Origin: Elizabethkingia occulta
GTDB taxonomy: Bacteria > Bacteroidota > Bacteroidia > Flavobacteriales > Weeksellaceae
Assembly: GCF_002023715.1 (NCBI RefSeq)
Contig: NZ_MAHX01000007.1
Coordinates: 124,001-188,000, forward strand
DNA length: 64,000 nt
Direction of reading: 5' to 3'
Shown: piece after piece, positions 26,357-35,020 of the stretch
Layout of the letters: each line of letters starts with the position of its first letter
How positions within the stretch are numbered: the first letter of the stretch is position 1
The notes under the pieces: model-generated
Told to the model about the DNA's origin: nothing
Database searches by the model: none
Seen by the model: the letters and a program-made list of their open reading frames with translations, nothing else
Translations under genes and position numbers: made by a program

Positions 26357-27376
26357 TTATTTTGTATTGGTTGATTGTTGAATATTTTTTTCCAGATTTT
26401 TAATCTGCTCTTGTTGCTTTTCTACAGTGCGGAATAGTTCTTTGTTTTGTTTATTCTGCTCAATAGAATAAAGTGTCAGCTCCTCGATTTTTTGTAAAAG
26501 CTTAATTTGAAAATCTCCGATATTCACGCCTTCTTTCTGCATTTCGGCAGCCGAGGCAATCTCCGGTAAGTGCTTCTTCTCCTTAATGTGTTTTTCTACA
26601 CTGGCTAAGTCCGGAAGCTGGTAAGAATCTTCAAAAACAAAATCGGCTGTTGGAGTAGTGGTAACCTTAATTTCTTTGGCTTCGAGTTTATTGGTAACAG
26701 CAACATTGCCGTCTGCTGCAATATTTAATGCTTGTACAAATTTTCCAGTAGCATCTACAGTAGTAAATACAATTTGATTCTCCAGTAGCCTTATATATGA
26801 GCCTCCTCTCGTATTATTGAATCGGGAAAAAGGAGTAACATTATTCCAATGGTTAATATTGTTTCCAATACCAACACCTGTATAAGAGGCAGCAGGTTCA
26901 GATGCCCATAAATTTAAATAAGCTGGTGCATTGACGCCATCTCCAGCCGAGTGCAAGAGTAAAGTGGTATCTGCATGTCCACCATAGATATTGAGTTTCG
27001 CCTGAGGAGAAGTTGTTCCAATCCCTACATTTCCCAGTATATTTTGGTCTCCAGAAAACTCATTGCTGCCTTTGGTGGCTAATTCCTGCCAGTTATTCCA
27101 GACACTAGCATCACCGTTTCTTGTTCTGAAAGCAATACGATTACCACCATGAGGTCCATAATCAGCATTGATCTGTGCATCATAACGATTTGAAAGACCT
27201 CCGAAGCTTATTAATGCACCACTAAACGGAGTGCCAGATGATTCATAGGCAAAAGTATAGCCGTTGCCGAAATTGTTGACTGATCCTGGATCTTTTATAA
27301 AATATGTTTGGCTTAAGCTCTGAGCAGACAGCCCAATAGAAGTAAATAAAGTGAGTAATAAAAATGTGTTTTTCAT
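26357..27376 (-). CDS. Secreted tail-fibre-like protein (first in operon)
   Basis: A 339-residue protein with a signal peptide (...IGLSAQSLS) and a segment resembling phage tail-fibre repeats (SGALISFGGLSNRYDAQI, IAFRTRNGDASVWNNWQELA). A GNVGIGTTSPQAKLNIYGG motif follows, then the shared C-terminal module and a longer Gln/Lys-rich coiled coil. The N-terminal segment is the pyocin-knob-like pattern known from fibre proteins. It is promoter-proximal in a three-gene operon with 4-6 nt gaps. Its 5' UTR is about 205 nt and contains five ATCAACC repeats. Confidence 0.72.
   Translation of the reverse strand: MKNTFLLLTLFTSIGLSAQSLSQTYFIKDPGSVNNFGNGYTFAYESSGTPFSGALISFGGLSNRYDAQINADYGPHGGNRIAFRTRNGDASVWNNWQELATKGSNEFSGDQNILGNVGIGTTSPQAKLNIYGGHADTTLLLHSAGDGVNAPAYLNLWASEPAASYTGVGIGNNINHWNNVTPFSRFNNTRGGSYIRLLENQIVFTTVDATGKFVQALNIAADGNVAVTNKLEAKEIKVTTTPTADFVFEDSYQLPDLASVEKHIKEKKHLPEIASAAEMQKEGVNIGDFQIKLLQKIEELTLYSIEQNKQNKELFRTVEKQQEQIKNLEKNIQQSTNTK
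26451..26692 (-). repeat. 242-bp 3' module, copy 3
   Basis: Third copy, slightly more diverged than copies 1 and 2, for example in the codons of the KKHLPEIASA segment. Confidence 0.9.
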
Positions 27377-27532
27377 AATATTTTAAATTTTAAAAGGTTA
27401 ATAATTGATTCATTTGTTTCATGGTGTTTTACGGTGGTTTTGTGATGTAGTGTTTCATAGGCTTTAATTTTATAAGGTTTTAAATGAGAAGATTAGTGAC
27501 TGTTGTCGGTTATTGGTTGTCTGTTGCCAGCA

Positions 27533-27567
27533 ATCAACCATCAACCATCAACCATCAACCATCAACC
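27533..27567. repeat. ATCAACC heptamer, five copies
   Basis: Five perfect tandem ATCAACC units, transcribed as GGTTGAT in the 5' UTR of the tail-fibre operon. It is a potential site of slippage. Confidence 0.9.
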
Positions 27568-27588
27568 ATGATCAGATAACCGACAAGG

Positions 27589-27627
27589 CAAATATCCTGG
27601 CTCGTGGCGTCAAAACTTGACGCATTA
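27589..27627 (-). promoter_or_regulatory. Shared promoter block, copy 3 (tail-fibre operon)
   Basis: CAAATATC at 27589-27596, a 10-nt gap, and the perfect inverted repeat GCGTCAA-AAC-TTGACGC at 27607-27623, then ATTA. This is the least degenerate of the three copies. It lies between the fibre operon and the divergent AraC-type regulator at 27779. Confidence 0.75.
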
Positions 27628-27778
27628 TATTTTAGTTTGGATTTTTTTTAGTTGAGTGATAGTATTTTACTGTTTTCGAGTGCTGTATAGTCCCCGGGAT
27701 TTATTTCTTGCAGATTTAATAAACAGTTAAAAGGAGCTACAGTGAAAATATATAACTTTGGGCAAACGTTAGCCAGCC

Positions 27779-28840
27779 ATGTTATATATTATAATGGTAG
27801 TAATGCTTCAGGCGCTGATCACGCTTGCATTTTTAATGTGTTTAATAAAAAACAGAAAATCTCTGCTCAATATGCTGTTGCTCTATATTCTGGTAGTAGT
27901 ATTGGATATGGGGTATGAATATTTTATTATTCAGAGATTCGGGTACGAATGGGTGATGTATGAAATTCCGGGAAGCCTGCGTGTTTTTAAGGGTTTAATT
28001 TTTCTTTATGCTACAGCAGATCTTATTAATGCCCGCTGGCGGGACAAGCTGAAGTATCTTATACCACCTTTGTCTTTAGTCGTGGTGCATCATACGGTAG
28101 CGATATCGGCAAAATTGCTTGGTCTTTCATGGGCAGATACTGCAATAGCTTCTTACAAAGCCTATTTTATTTACTATACTTATTACTGGATTCTGTGTCT
28201 TGCTTTGTCTATTTTTCTTTTAGTGAAGCATCGGAAAACTGTTAATCATGCTATAGCAAATAACTTCAGATATCTTTTGTGCTATATTCTTGCCAGTATC
28301 CTCATTTTATATGCTATTTCTTATTCTTCATCAGACAGAATACAATATCAGAAGGTTTATATTCTGATGTTTCTTATTCAGTTCGGGTGGATATTGTACG
28401 TTTATATTTTAACGTACCAGTTCAGACTGAAAGAAGAACGCGAAATTATTCTGCAATCTGCTGAATCCAAGGAGACCTATCAGTATAAAGATCTTTCAAA
28501 AATAGATTTTGATTCGCTACAGAAAGCCATAGAGTATTTTTATAAAGAAAGTAACGTTTATCTTGATGAAGAATTTACGCTGAGTCAGCTGGCAGATCAT
28601 CTGGAAATTAGTAAAGCAGATCTTAGTATAACCTTTAATAAGTACCTGAATTCTAATTTTCATGAGTATACCAACAGAAACCGCATTATGCATTTTAAAC
28701 AGATCCTGACACAGGATCCTTCAGTTAATGTTACCGATCTTGCTTTTCAGTGTGGTTTCAAATCCAAATCCACTTTTTACAAATATTTTAAGAGAGAATT
28801 TAACTGTCTTCCTTCAGAGTATTTACCTAGTTTACAATAA
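27779..28840 (+). CDS. Membrane-anchored AraC-family regulator
   Basis: A 353-residue protein. About seven hydrophobic spans (residues 1-215) precede a cytoplasmic linker and a C-terminal AraC HTH domain (about 245-353) with SQLADHLEISKADLSITFNKYL as the first HTH and DLAFQCGFKSKSTFYKYFKR as the second, more conserved one. Such proteins in Bacteroidetes sense a signal through the membrane part and act on nearby genes. It is divergent from the tail-fibre operon, and the shared inverted repeat lies between them, so it is the first candidate regulator for the RHS regulon. That link is inference. The gene at 40372 has a similar design. Confidence 0.82.
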   Translation: MLYIIMVVMLQALITLAFLMCLIKNRKSLLNMLLLYILVVVLDMGYEYFIIQRFGYEWVMYEIPGSLRVFKGLIFLYATADLINARWRDKLKYLIPPLSLVVVHHTVAISAKLLGLSWADTAIASYKAYFIYYTYYWILCLALSIFLLVKHRKTVNHAIANNFRYLLCYILASILILYAISYSSSDRIQYQKVYILMFLIQFGWILYVYILTYQFRLKEEREIILQSAESKETYQYKDLSKIDFDSLQKAIEYFYKESNVYLDEEFTLSQLADHLEISKADLSITFNKYLNSNFHEYTNRNRIMHFKQILTQDPSVNVTDLAFQCGFKSKSTFYKYFKREFNCLPSEYLPSLQ

Positions 28841-28966
28841 TTTAATATTTGTAATTTTCTGAAAATCAATAGTTTGTTTTTGTGGTTTCCGAATTTTAGT
28901 TGTATAAAATTTTAATGAACTAAAACTTTTTGGGGGACAGACATCTTTGTGCAAAATTTTACGAAG

Positions 28967-31807
28967 ATGACACGAAAAAGACTTTTGATAACGAAAGCTG
29001 CATTTTTCTTTTTAGGTTCTTTTGCTTTTGCCCAGACCTCCGTTAGCGGAACTGTGACAGATAATGAAGGTAACCTTCCCAATGCCCTTGTATATATTGA
29101 AAACAGGCAGGAGCGTATAACCTCTAATATAGATGGTTCCTTTATTCTGAATAATATTCCGGATGGATCATACAAACTGATTATAGAATATAAAGGCTAT
29201 GATAATCTTTCCGTCCCTTTTACGATTTCAGGAACCACTCCGGTAAGTTTAGGACTGATTAAGCTAGGCAGTACAAAAGTTAAAGAGAATAATATCCAGG
29301 GAGTTGTTGTTACCAGTGTATACAAAGCTTCCCAGGCCAGGGCTATTACCATGAAAAAGAATTCCAATACAATTACAGAAGTTCTTTCTGCAGATGCTAT
29401 TGGGAAACTTCCGGACCGTAATGCCGCCGACGCTGTACAACGAATGCAGGGTGTATCTATTGAACGGGATATGGGAGAGGGACGTTTTGTTGCTGTAAGA
29501 GGAACACCTATACAATGGACAGCATCTACACTCAATGGAAACAGAATGCCGAGTGCCAGTGGAGACAATGCTAACCGTGGAATACAAATGGATATTTTTC
29601 CGTCTGAATTAATCCAGAATGTACGTTTATCCAAAGCACTTACGCCAGATCTTGATGGTGATGCTATTGGAGGACACGTAGATTTTATTACCAAAACATC
29701 ACCTAATAAAGAAGTTTTAGCAGTAAGTGCAGCTAGTGGATACGTTAATATGGCTAAAGCTCCAACTTATAATGCTTCCGTGGTTTATGGAAATAAGATT
29801 ACCGATAAACTGAAATTCATTACTTCCGCTGTAATCTGGGAACGCTCTACAGCAATAGATCAGATGCGAAACATTTTCAATTACGGACTTGCTGATAAGA
29901 CTGCTTCTTATTCTGTTAATCAGTTACAACTTCGGGACTATCTGGCCAACAGAAGAACACTAGGTTTTAATATGGGAATGGACTATGAGATCAACAGCCG
30001 GAATAAACTATATGTAAGAGGATTGTATAGCCAGTATAAAGACGGACAGTCTGTGCGGGAAACTTATTTCAATTTTGATAACAAGAATGTGACACTTCAG
30101 GCCAGACATGCAGATTATCTTACAGATTTATACTCTATGGAATTAGGCGGGAGTCATCAGGCTGGTCAGCGCATGGAAATTACCTGGTCGTTATCAAAAG
30201 CACGCTCAGAGTTCAGATTCGACTCACCGAAGAATCTGGAGAAATCTGAACGGGGATATCCTATTGTTAATTTTATCCAGCCCATGACATACGGAAATCT
30301 CTCTGCGGATGGCAGGAAATATATGGCGATGGATGCGCCGGACGGTATAGGGGATACGGGTGATTATACATTACCACATCAGCAAACTCCAATAGCAGCA
30401 GATCAGCTAAAGCTAAATCAGGTAATCCTTAGTCAGAATCATAACAGCGAGACAGATTTAAGAGGACAAACGGATGTAAAGTATAAGGTGTCGGATAATT
30501 TTGAATTAAAGTTTGGAACAAAATACGCAAATAAAGAAAAAGTAGTAGATGCCAGTGTATTGGTCTGGATGCCTAAATCTTCATTAGGAATTCCGGGTAG
30601 CCCTGTTACTTATATGAATCAATTGGAGCGTGAAGGATTTCCATACAAAGGAGGTTTTATGAATCCCCTGGGTAATCCGTATAATGCTGTTATTATCGAC
30701 CAGATTACCAATGGGCAGATCGACAGTATGTACGATGCTGCAACTCAAAACCATCTGGGTTTGATGCAGGTAAGCAAAAAAGACAGCAACTCCAACCTGA
30801 CAAGTTCTTACCGTGGAACTGAAAAAGTCTGGGGTACCTATATTATGGGAACCTGGAAAATCACTGACAATTTTCAATTGTTGGGAGGAATTAGAAATGA
30901 ATATAATGATATTACATTCTGGGGAAAGAAAGTTGTTACAGATAAAGCGGAGGATATAAAAGATAGTAAAACTTATAACGTAGTCCTTCCGATGGTCAAT
31001 GTAAAATGGAATCTTAGTAAAGACCGTATCCTTCGGGCAGCTTATACCCGTTCGTTTGCAAGGCCGGACTTCAACGATCTTAATCCGGGAACTATTATAA
31101 ACGACATTACCAATACCGTCAATCAGGGAAATACCAAACTGGAACCTACATTTTCCAACAACTTTGACCTGATGTTTGAGAACTATTTTGGTAAGCTGGA
31201 TCTTTTTACGGCGGGAGTTTTTTATAAAGATATTACCAATCTTATTTACAAAGATCAATCTATTGTGGATATCGGCGGGAGACCATATACATTTACCTCG
31301 CCCAAAAACCTGGAAGGAGCCAGCCTTTTTGGATTTGAAGCAGGAATATCGAAACGCTTTGAAGGCCTTCCCGGATTTTTAAAGAACCTCGGCTTTGAAG
31401 GAAATTACACCTATATCACATCCAAAATGAGGATGCCTGTATATGAAAACGGAAAACAGACAGGTACTATGACGGCTACTATTCCTAATCAGGCCAAGCA
31501 TATATTCAATGCTATATTATTTTATGAAACCAGCAAATTCATGCTTCGCCTTGCGGGAAATTATAAAGGAAACTACGTTAGCGAAGTGAGAACTGCAGCA
31601 GGTCCGGATCATTACCAATATTTTGATAAAAACTTTACGGTAGATGCTTCTGCCTCGTACAGCATTAATAAAAATATTCGTCTGTTTGTAGAGCTTAATA
31701 ATATTTTCAACGAACCCAACCGCTATTATATGGGAGTAAAGAGCCGTGTTGAAAACATCTCTTATTCAGGAATCAGAGGACAGATGGGAATCAATTTCAA
31801 TTTTTAG
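28967..31807 (+). CDS. TonB-dependent receptor with carboxypeptidase-regulatory-like domain
   Basis: A 946-residue outer-membrane receptor. The ATG at 28967 is chosen over the upstream GTG at 28949 because it begins a clean signal peptide (...GSFAFAQ). Order: carboxypeptidase-regulatory-like domain (VSGTVTDNEGNLPNALVYIE to about residue 95), plug (ITEVLSADAIGKLPDRNAAD, IERDMGEGRFVAVRG, GGHVDFITKTS), then the barrel ending ...GIRGQMGINFNF with a terminal Phe. It belongs to the larger CirA/FecA-like class. The PI-PLC gene starts 21 nt downstream, so the two form an operon; the receptor may import a product of lipid cleavage. Confidence 0.88.
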   Translation: MTRKRLLITKAAFFFLGSFAFAQTSVSGTVTDNEGNLPNALVYIENRQERITSNIDGSFILNNIPDGSYKLIIEYKGYDNLSVPFTISGTTPVSLGLIKLGSTKVKENNIQGVVVTSVYKASQARAITMKKNSNTITEVLSADAIGKLPDRNAADAVQRMQGVSIERDMGEGRFVAVRGTPIQWTASTLNGNRMPSASGDNANRGIQMDIFPSELIQNVRLSKALTPDLDGDAIGGHVDFITKTSPNKEVLAVSAASGYVNMAKAPTYNASVVYGNKITDKLKFITSAVIWERSTAIDQMRNIFNYGLADKTASYSVNQLQLRDYLANRRTLGFNMGMDYEINSRNKLYVRGLYSQYKDGQSVRETYFNFDNKNVTLQARHADYLTDLYSMELGGSHQAGQRMEITWSLSKARSEFRFDSPKNLEKSERGYPIVNFIQPMTYGNLSADGRKYMAMDAPDGIGDTGDYTLPHQQTPIAADQLKLNQVILSQNHNSETDLRGQTDVKYKVSDNFELKFGTKYANKEKVVDASVLVWMPKSSLGIPGSPVTYMNQLEREGFPYKGGFMNPLGNPYNAVIIDQITNGQIDSMYDAATQNHLGLMQVSKKDSNSNLTSSYRGTEKVWGTYIMGTWKITDNFQLLGGIRNEYNDITFWGKKVVTDKAEDIKDSKTYNVVLPMVNVKWNLSKDRILRAAYTRSFARPDFNDLNPGTIINDITNTVNQGNTKLEPTFSNNFDLMFENYFGKLDLFTAGVFYKDITNLIYKDQSIVDIGGRPYTFTSPKNLEGASLFGFEAGISKRFEGLPGFLKNLGFEGNYTYITSKMRMPVYENGKQTGTMTATIPNQAKHIFNAILFYETSKFMLRLAGNYKGNYVSEVRTAAGPDHYQYFDKNFTVDASASYSINKNIRLFVELNNIFNEPNRYYMGVKSRVENISYSGIRGQMGINFNF

Positions 31808-31827
31808 TCAGAAACAATTTTATTTAT

Positions 31828-33009
31828 ATGAAAAAGTATGTATACACCGCTGCATTTTGTATGGCAGTGCTAATGCAGGCACAGGACAAATGCCAAAACC
31901 TGAAAATTAACCAGATACAGATTGTCGGAACGCATAATTCGTATGCACAGCCTGTAGATCCAAAAGTACTGGACATGGCATCACCAATTATTAGCGGGCT
32001 GATGCAGAAATTTGGCAGTACGATGTCTGAAGAACAAAAAGCTAAGTTCAAAGAATACCACCCGTATGATTTCGATATAAAAGAGGGACTTAACTATAAT
32101 CATCCGGATTTTACAGAGCAGCTGAATGCTAATCTGCGTGGTCTGGAGCTTGATGTATACTATGACCCGGATGGTGGCAGATTCAGTACTCCGGCTACTT
32201 ATCAGATACTAAAAGAAAAAGGTATTACTAATTTGGCACCTCACAATACAAAAGGATTGGATCAGCCAGGATTCAAGGTTTTGCATATGGCCGATATTGA
32301 TTTCAGATCACATTATCCGACCTTCAAAGATGCGCTTGTAGCGTTGCGCAGTTGGTCCGATGCTCATTCCGGGCATACCCCTGTTTTTATTATGGTAGAA
32401 GCCAAGGATTCAGGATTTCCAATTTTTCCTAACAGTACCAAGGTTTTACCTTTCGATAAGAAAGCCTATGACGATCTGGATAAAGAAATCTTGCAGTATT
32501 TGGGGAAAGATAAGATTATCACTCCTGCAAGCGTTCAGGGTAAATATACAAGTCTGAAAGAAGCTGTAACTCACAATAACTGGCCAAAACTAAGCGACAG
32601 CAAAGGTAAGTTTATCTTTATGTTGCTACCCGGAAGCGCAGGGACACTTTCGTCTAAGAATAATCCATACCTGATAAACGGAACTCTTCAGAATCGTGTT
32701 ATGTTCCTGAATAGTGAACCGGATGATGATTTTGCAGCTTTCATACTATTAGACAATGCTATTGTAAGACAAAAAGAAATACAGGAAATGGTTAAAAAAG
32801 GTTTTATAGTAAGGACGAGATCGGATATAGAAACTTATGAAGCCAAAATGAATGATTTTACACGTTCCAAAGCTGCTTTTAGTAGTGGTGCGCAGGTTAT
32901 CTCTACAGATTTTTTCCGCCCCAGAAATACATACGGAACTTCCTATTTTGTACAACCGCCAAAAGGAGCGGGGTATATTAACAATCCGATCAATTCTTCA
33001 TGCAGATAG
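31828..33009 (+). CDS. Ca2+-dependent phosphoinositide phospholipase C
   Basis: A 393-residue secreted enzyme with a signal peptide (about 1-19, ...LMQAQ). It carries the PI-PLC X-type catalytic pattern: first histidine in IVGTHNSY (H36), calcium ligands in GLELDVYYD (E107, D109), second histidine in KVLHMADID (H153), and VEAKDSG as the lysine-containing strand. It matches the bacterial Ca2+-dependent PI-PLC C1 group rather than the calcium-independent Bacillus type. The likely reaction is cleavage of phosphatidylinositol or related lipids to diacylglycerol and inositol phosphate outside the cell. It shares an operon with the receptor at 28967 and is followed by a terminator. Confidence 0.85.
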   Translation: MKKYVYTAAFCMAVLMQAQDKCQNLKINQIQIVGTHNSYAQPVDPKVLDMASPIISGLMQKFGSTMSEEQKAKFKEYHPYDFDIKEGLNYNHPDFTEQLNANLRGLELDVYYDPDGGRFSTPATYQILKEKGITNLAPHNTKGLDQPGFKVLHMADIDFRSHYPTFKDALVALRSWSDAHSGHTPVFIMVEAKDSGFPIFPNSTKVLPFDKKAYDDLDKEILQYLGKDKIITPASVQGKYTSLKEAVTHNNWPKLSDSKGKFIFMLLPGSAGTLSSKNNPYLINGTLQNRVMFLNSEPDDDFAAFILLDNAIVRQKEIQEMVKKGFIVRTRSDIETYEAKMNDFTRSKAAFSSGAQVISTDFFRPRNTYGTSYFVQPPKGAGYINNPINSSCR

Positions 33010-33030
33010 ATTTTTGATTCTGATATACCG

Positions 33031-33062
33031 AACCAGCAGTTCCATAGAGCTGCTGGTTTTAT
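33031..33062 (+). terminator. Terminator after the PI-PLC gene
   Basis: Stem AACCAGCAG/CTGCTGGTT with an 11-nt interior, followed by TTATAAT. It ends the receptor/PI-PLC operon and shows that the sphingomyelinase gene is a separate unit. Confidence 0.82.
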
Positions 33063-33226
33063 AATATGGGTGTATATCATTTTTGGTGATACTATACCAA
33101 TGTTAAGACAGTATGAAGAAATAATTAAATATGTGTTGGTAAATGACCGCAGATCAGTATTCTAATTATTTTTGCGGGAAAGTTTTTCAAAGAAACTTAT
33201 ATACCAATCACAATTAATATTATAAT

Positions 33227-34810
33227 ATGAACTATCTCAATTGCAAACCTTATTGGTTTTTGTCATTACTAACTCTTATACTTTTTGTTTCCTGCCGGCA
33301 AGAGCAAACTTTGCTCAGGGATCATGATGCAGAAGCCAAAAACACTCAGAAATTCAATGAATTTGCCCGACTTGGAGGAACCCCAATCAAAGTACTCACT
33401 TATAATACCTTTCTGCTGAGAGATATTGCTGTTGCCTCTACAACTCAATGGTCACAAAATGCAAGAGCCGAAAAATTGGGTGATGCAGACTTTATCAAAA
33501 ACTATGATGTTCTTTTATTACAAGAGTGTTTTGACAATACAGCCTCTACAAGTCTGCGTAAAAAACTATCCGTTAGCTACCCTTATCTGACACCGGTTTT
33601 AGGACAGACTAAACAAGGATGGAACAATACACTTGGTGACTGGCGAGAGATTATATCCGGTGGATTTGAAAACGGGGGTGTAATGATTGCCAGCAAGCAT
33701 CCTATCGAATATATGGATCAGTATATCTTTTCTAAAGGATGTGATGCCGATGGTCTGGCGCTGAAAGGTTTTGTATATGTCCGCATACTGAAAGATAACA
33801 AACCTGTACATTTTATAGCTACCCATTTGCAGTCTACACAACCGGGATGTAAAGGAAATGAAGTGCAAATCCGGGAAAATCAGCTAAAGACCATAAAAAC
33901 TTATGTAGACAATCTGAAAATTCCAAAGGATGAAATGTTAATCTATGGTGGAGATTTCAATATTATTAAAGATACACCTGAATATCCTAAAATGTTGAGT
34001 TTGTTGAATGTCTCTGCACCTAACTATAAAGGACTTCCTTCTACTTGGGATACAAAGACAAATACTATGGCTGCTTATCATTATCCATATCCGGCGAATA
34101 AGCAGGAATATCTCGATTATATTTTTGTATCCAGTGAGCATTTAGTCCCTCCTGTATGGCAGAATGTCGTTTTCGATCCTGTAAGTCCGAATCTGATGAC
34201 CTATACCAATCTTACACAGGACAAATATTACTGGACAGATTATTCCGATCATTATCCTGTAGAAGGGAATATTTATTCGGATGAGACAACTCCTAAAAGT
34301 AGTATGAAGTTCAGGAAGTATGATAAAGTATCGCTAAAATCTGTGAAAACCGGTAAATATATATCAGCAAACCTGTCGAAAACAGATGATTGGTTAAAGG
34401 TTTCAGGAAATGTACCGGATGAGAACACCTGGTTTAATCTGGTGAATACTGATGGTGGTAATTATTTTGATCTGAAGGCGGGAAAAGTACGTGTAGAAAC
34501 CAGTGAGCGTATTAATAATTTCTGGTACTGGGAATTGCTAAATGGTGGTGCCTATTACTACTTTCCAAAGTTTGGAAAATCACTCAAAAACCTAGAACTG
34601 GTACTGATTAAAAAGAAAAACGGAAATACTTCAGCTAGTATTGAAGATGGAGATATTGTAGCTTTCAGGGATTATACATCAGCCGGAAATGTTTATTATC
34701 TTCAGGTATATAGTAAAAGTGGAACAGACTGGCTTTATTTGAATGGTACTTCTGCCGGGAGCTCAGAACAATTCGAAGTTAAGTTTAATAACACTTCCGT
34801 TAACTGGTAG
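33227..34810 (+). CDS. Neutral sphingomyelinase-type phosphodiesterase (lipoprotein)
   Basis: A 527-residue lipoprotein (lipobox LFVSCRQ, Cys about 23). An endonuclease/exonuclease/phosphatase-fold domain (about 50-350) carries the whole active-site set of bacterial sphingomyelinases: N60 (TYNTF), E100 (LLLQECF), H200 (IATHLQS), D243 and N245 (GGDFN), D297 (YLDYIF) and the catalytic D341-H342 (YSDHYP). The C-terminal ~170 residues are an extra beta-rich domain with repeated GK/Y(I/F) blocks, perhaps beta-trefoil and lipid- or sugar-binding. It should hydrolyse sphingomyelin to ceramide and phosphocholine at the cell surface. Neighbouring PI-PLC supports a host- or eukaryote-lipid role. Confidence 0.84.
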   Translation: MNYLNCKPYWFLSLLTLILFVSCRQEQTLLRDHDAEAKNTQKFNEFARLGGTPIKVLTYNTFLLRDIAVASTTQWSQNARAEKLGDADFIKNYDVLLLQECFDNTASTSLRKKLSVSYPYLTPVLGQTKQGWNNTLGDWREIISGGFENGGVMIASKHPIEYMDQYIFSKGCDADGLALKGFVYVRILKDNKPVHFIATHLQSTQPGCKGNEVQIRENQLKTIKTYVDNLKIPKDEMLIYGGDFNIIKDTPEYPKMLSLLNVSAPNYKGLPSTWDTKTNTMAAYHYPYPANKQEYLDYIFVSSEHLVPPVWQNVVFDPVSPNLMTYTNLTQDKYYWTDYSDHYPVEGNIYSDETTPKSSMKFRKYDKVSLKSVKTGKYISANLSKTDDWLKVSGNVPDENTWFNLVNTDGGNYFDLKAGKVRVETSERINNFWYWELLNGGAYYYFPKFGKSLKNLELVLIKKKNGNTSASIEDGDIVAFRDYTSAGNVYYLQVYSKSGTDWLYLNGTSAGSSEQFEVKFNNTSVNW

Positions 34811-34841
34811 ATATTCGAAACAGGGTAAAGAATAATAATTT

Positions 34842-34877
34842 AGCCAACAATCTTGAGAGTTTGTTGGCTGTTTTTTT
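34842..34877 (+). terminator. Terminator after the sphingomyelinase gene
   Basis: Stem AGCCAACAA/TTGTTGGCT with a 10-nt loop, followed by GTTTTTTT. Confidence 0.88.
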
Positions 34878-34953
34878 GAGAACACATATTACTGCTATAA
34901 TCAAAATATGTTTTATCGATAATTAAGATTAATATTTCTTTAATGATACTTAG

Positions 34954-34983
34954 TTGCATTAATTAAAACATTAATTACTTTTG
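34954..34983 (+). promoter_or_regulatory. Promoter of the thioredoxin-reductase-like gene
   Basis: TTG at 34954-34956 and TACTTTTG at 34976-34983 with 19-nt spacing. The spacer contains ATTAATTAAAACATTAATTA, an inverted ATTAAT pair that could be an operator. Confidence 0.72.
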
Positions 34984-35020
34984 CAGAGACAAAAATGTTT
35001 GATGCACAAAATCAGAGAAA

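Noticed and set aside
20303-27567. ATCAACC repeats as a CRISPR array
   Set aside because: Units are 7 bp, directly adjacent and without spacers, and no cas gene is near.
14973-28840. RHS/tail-fibre island as a prophage
   Set aside because: Fibre-like proteins all have Sec signal peptides, and no capsid, terminase, tail-tube, lysis or integrase gene is present.
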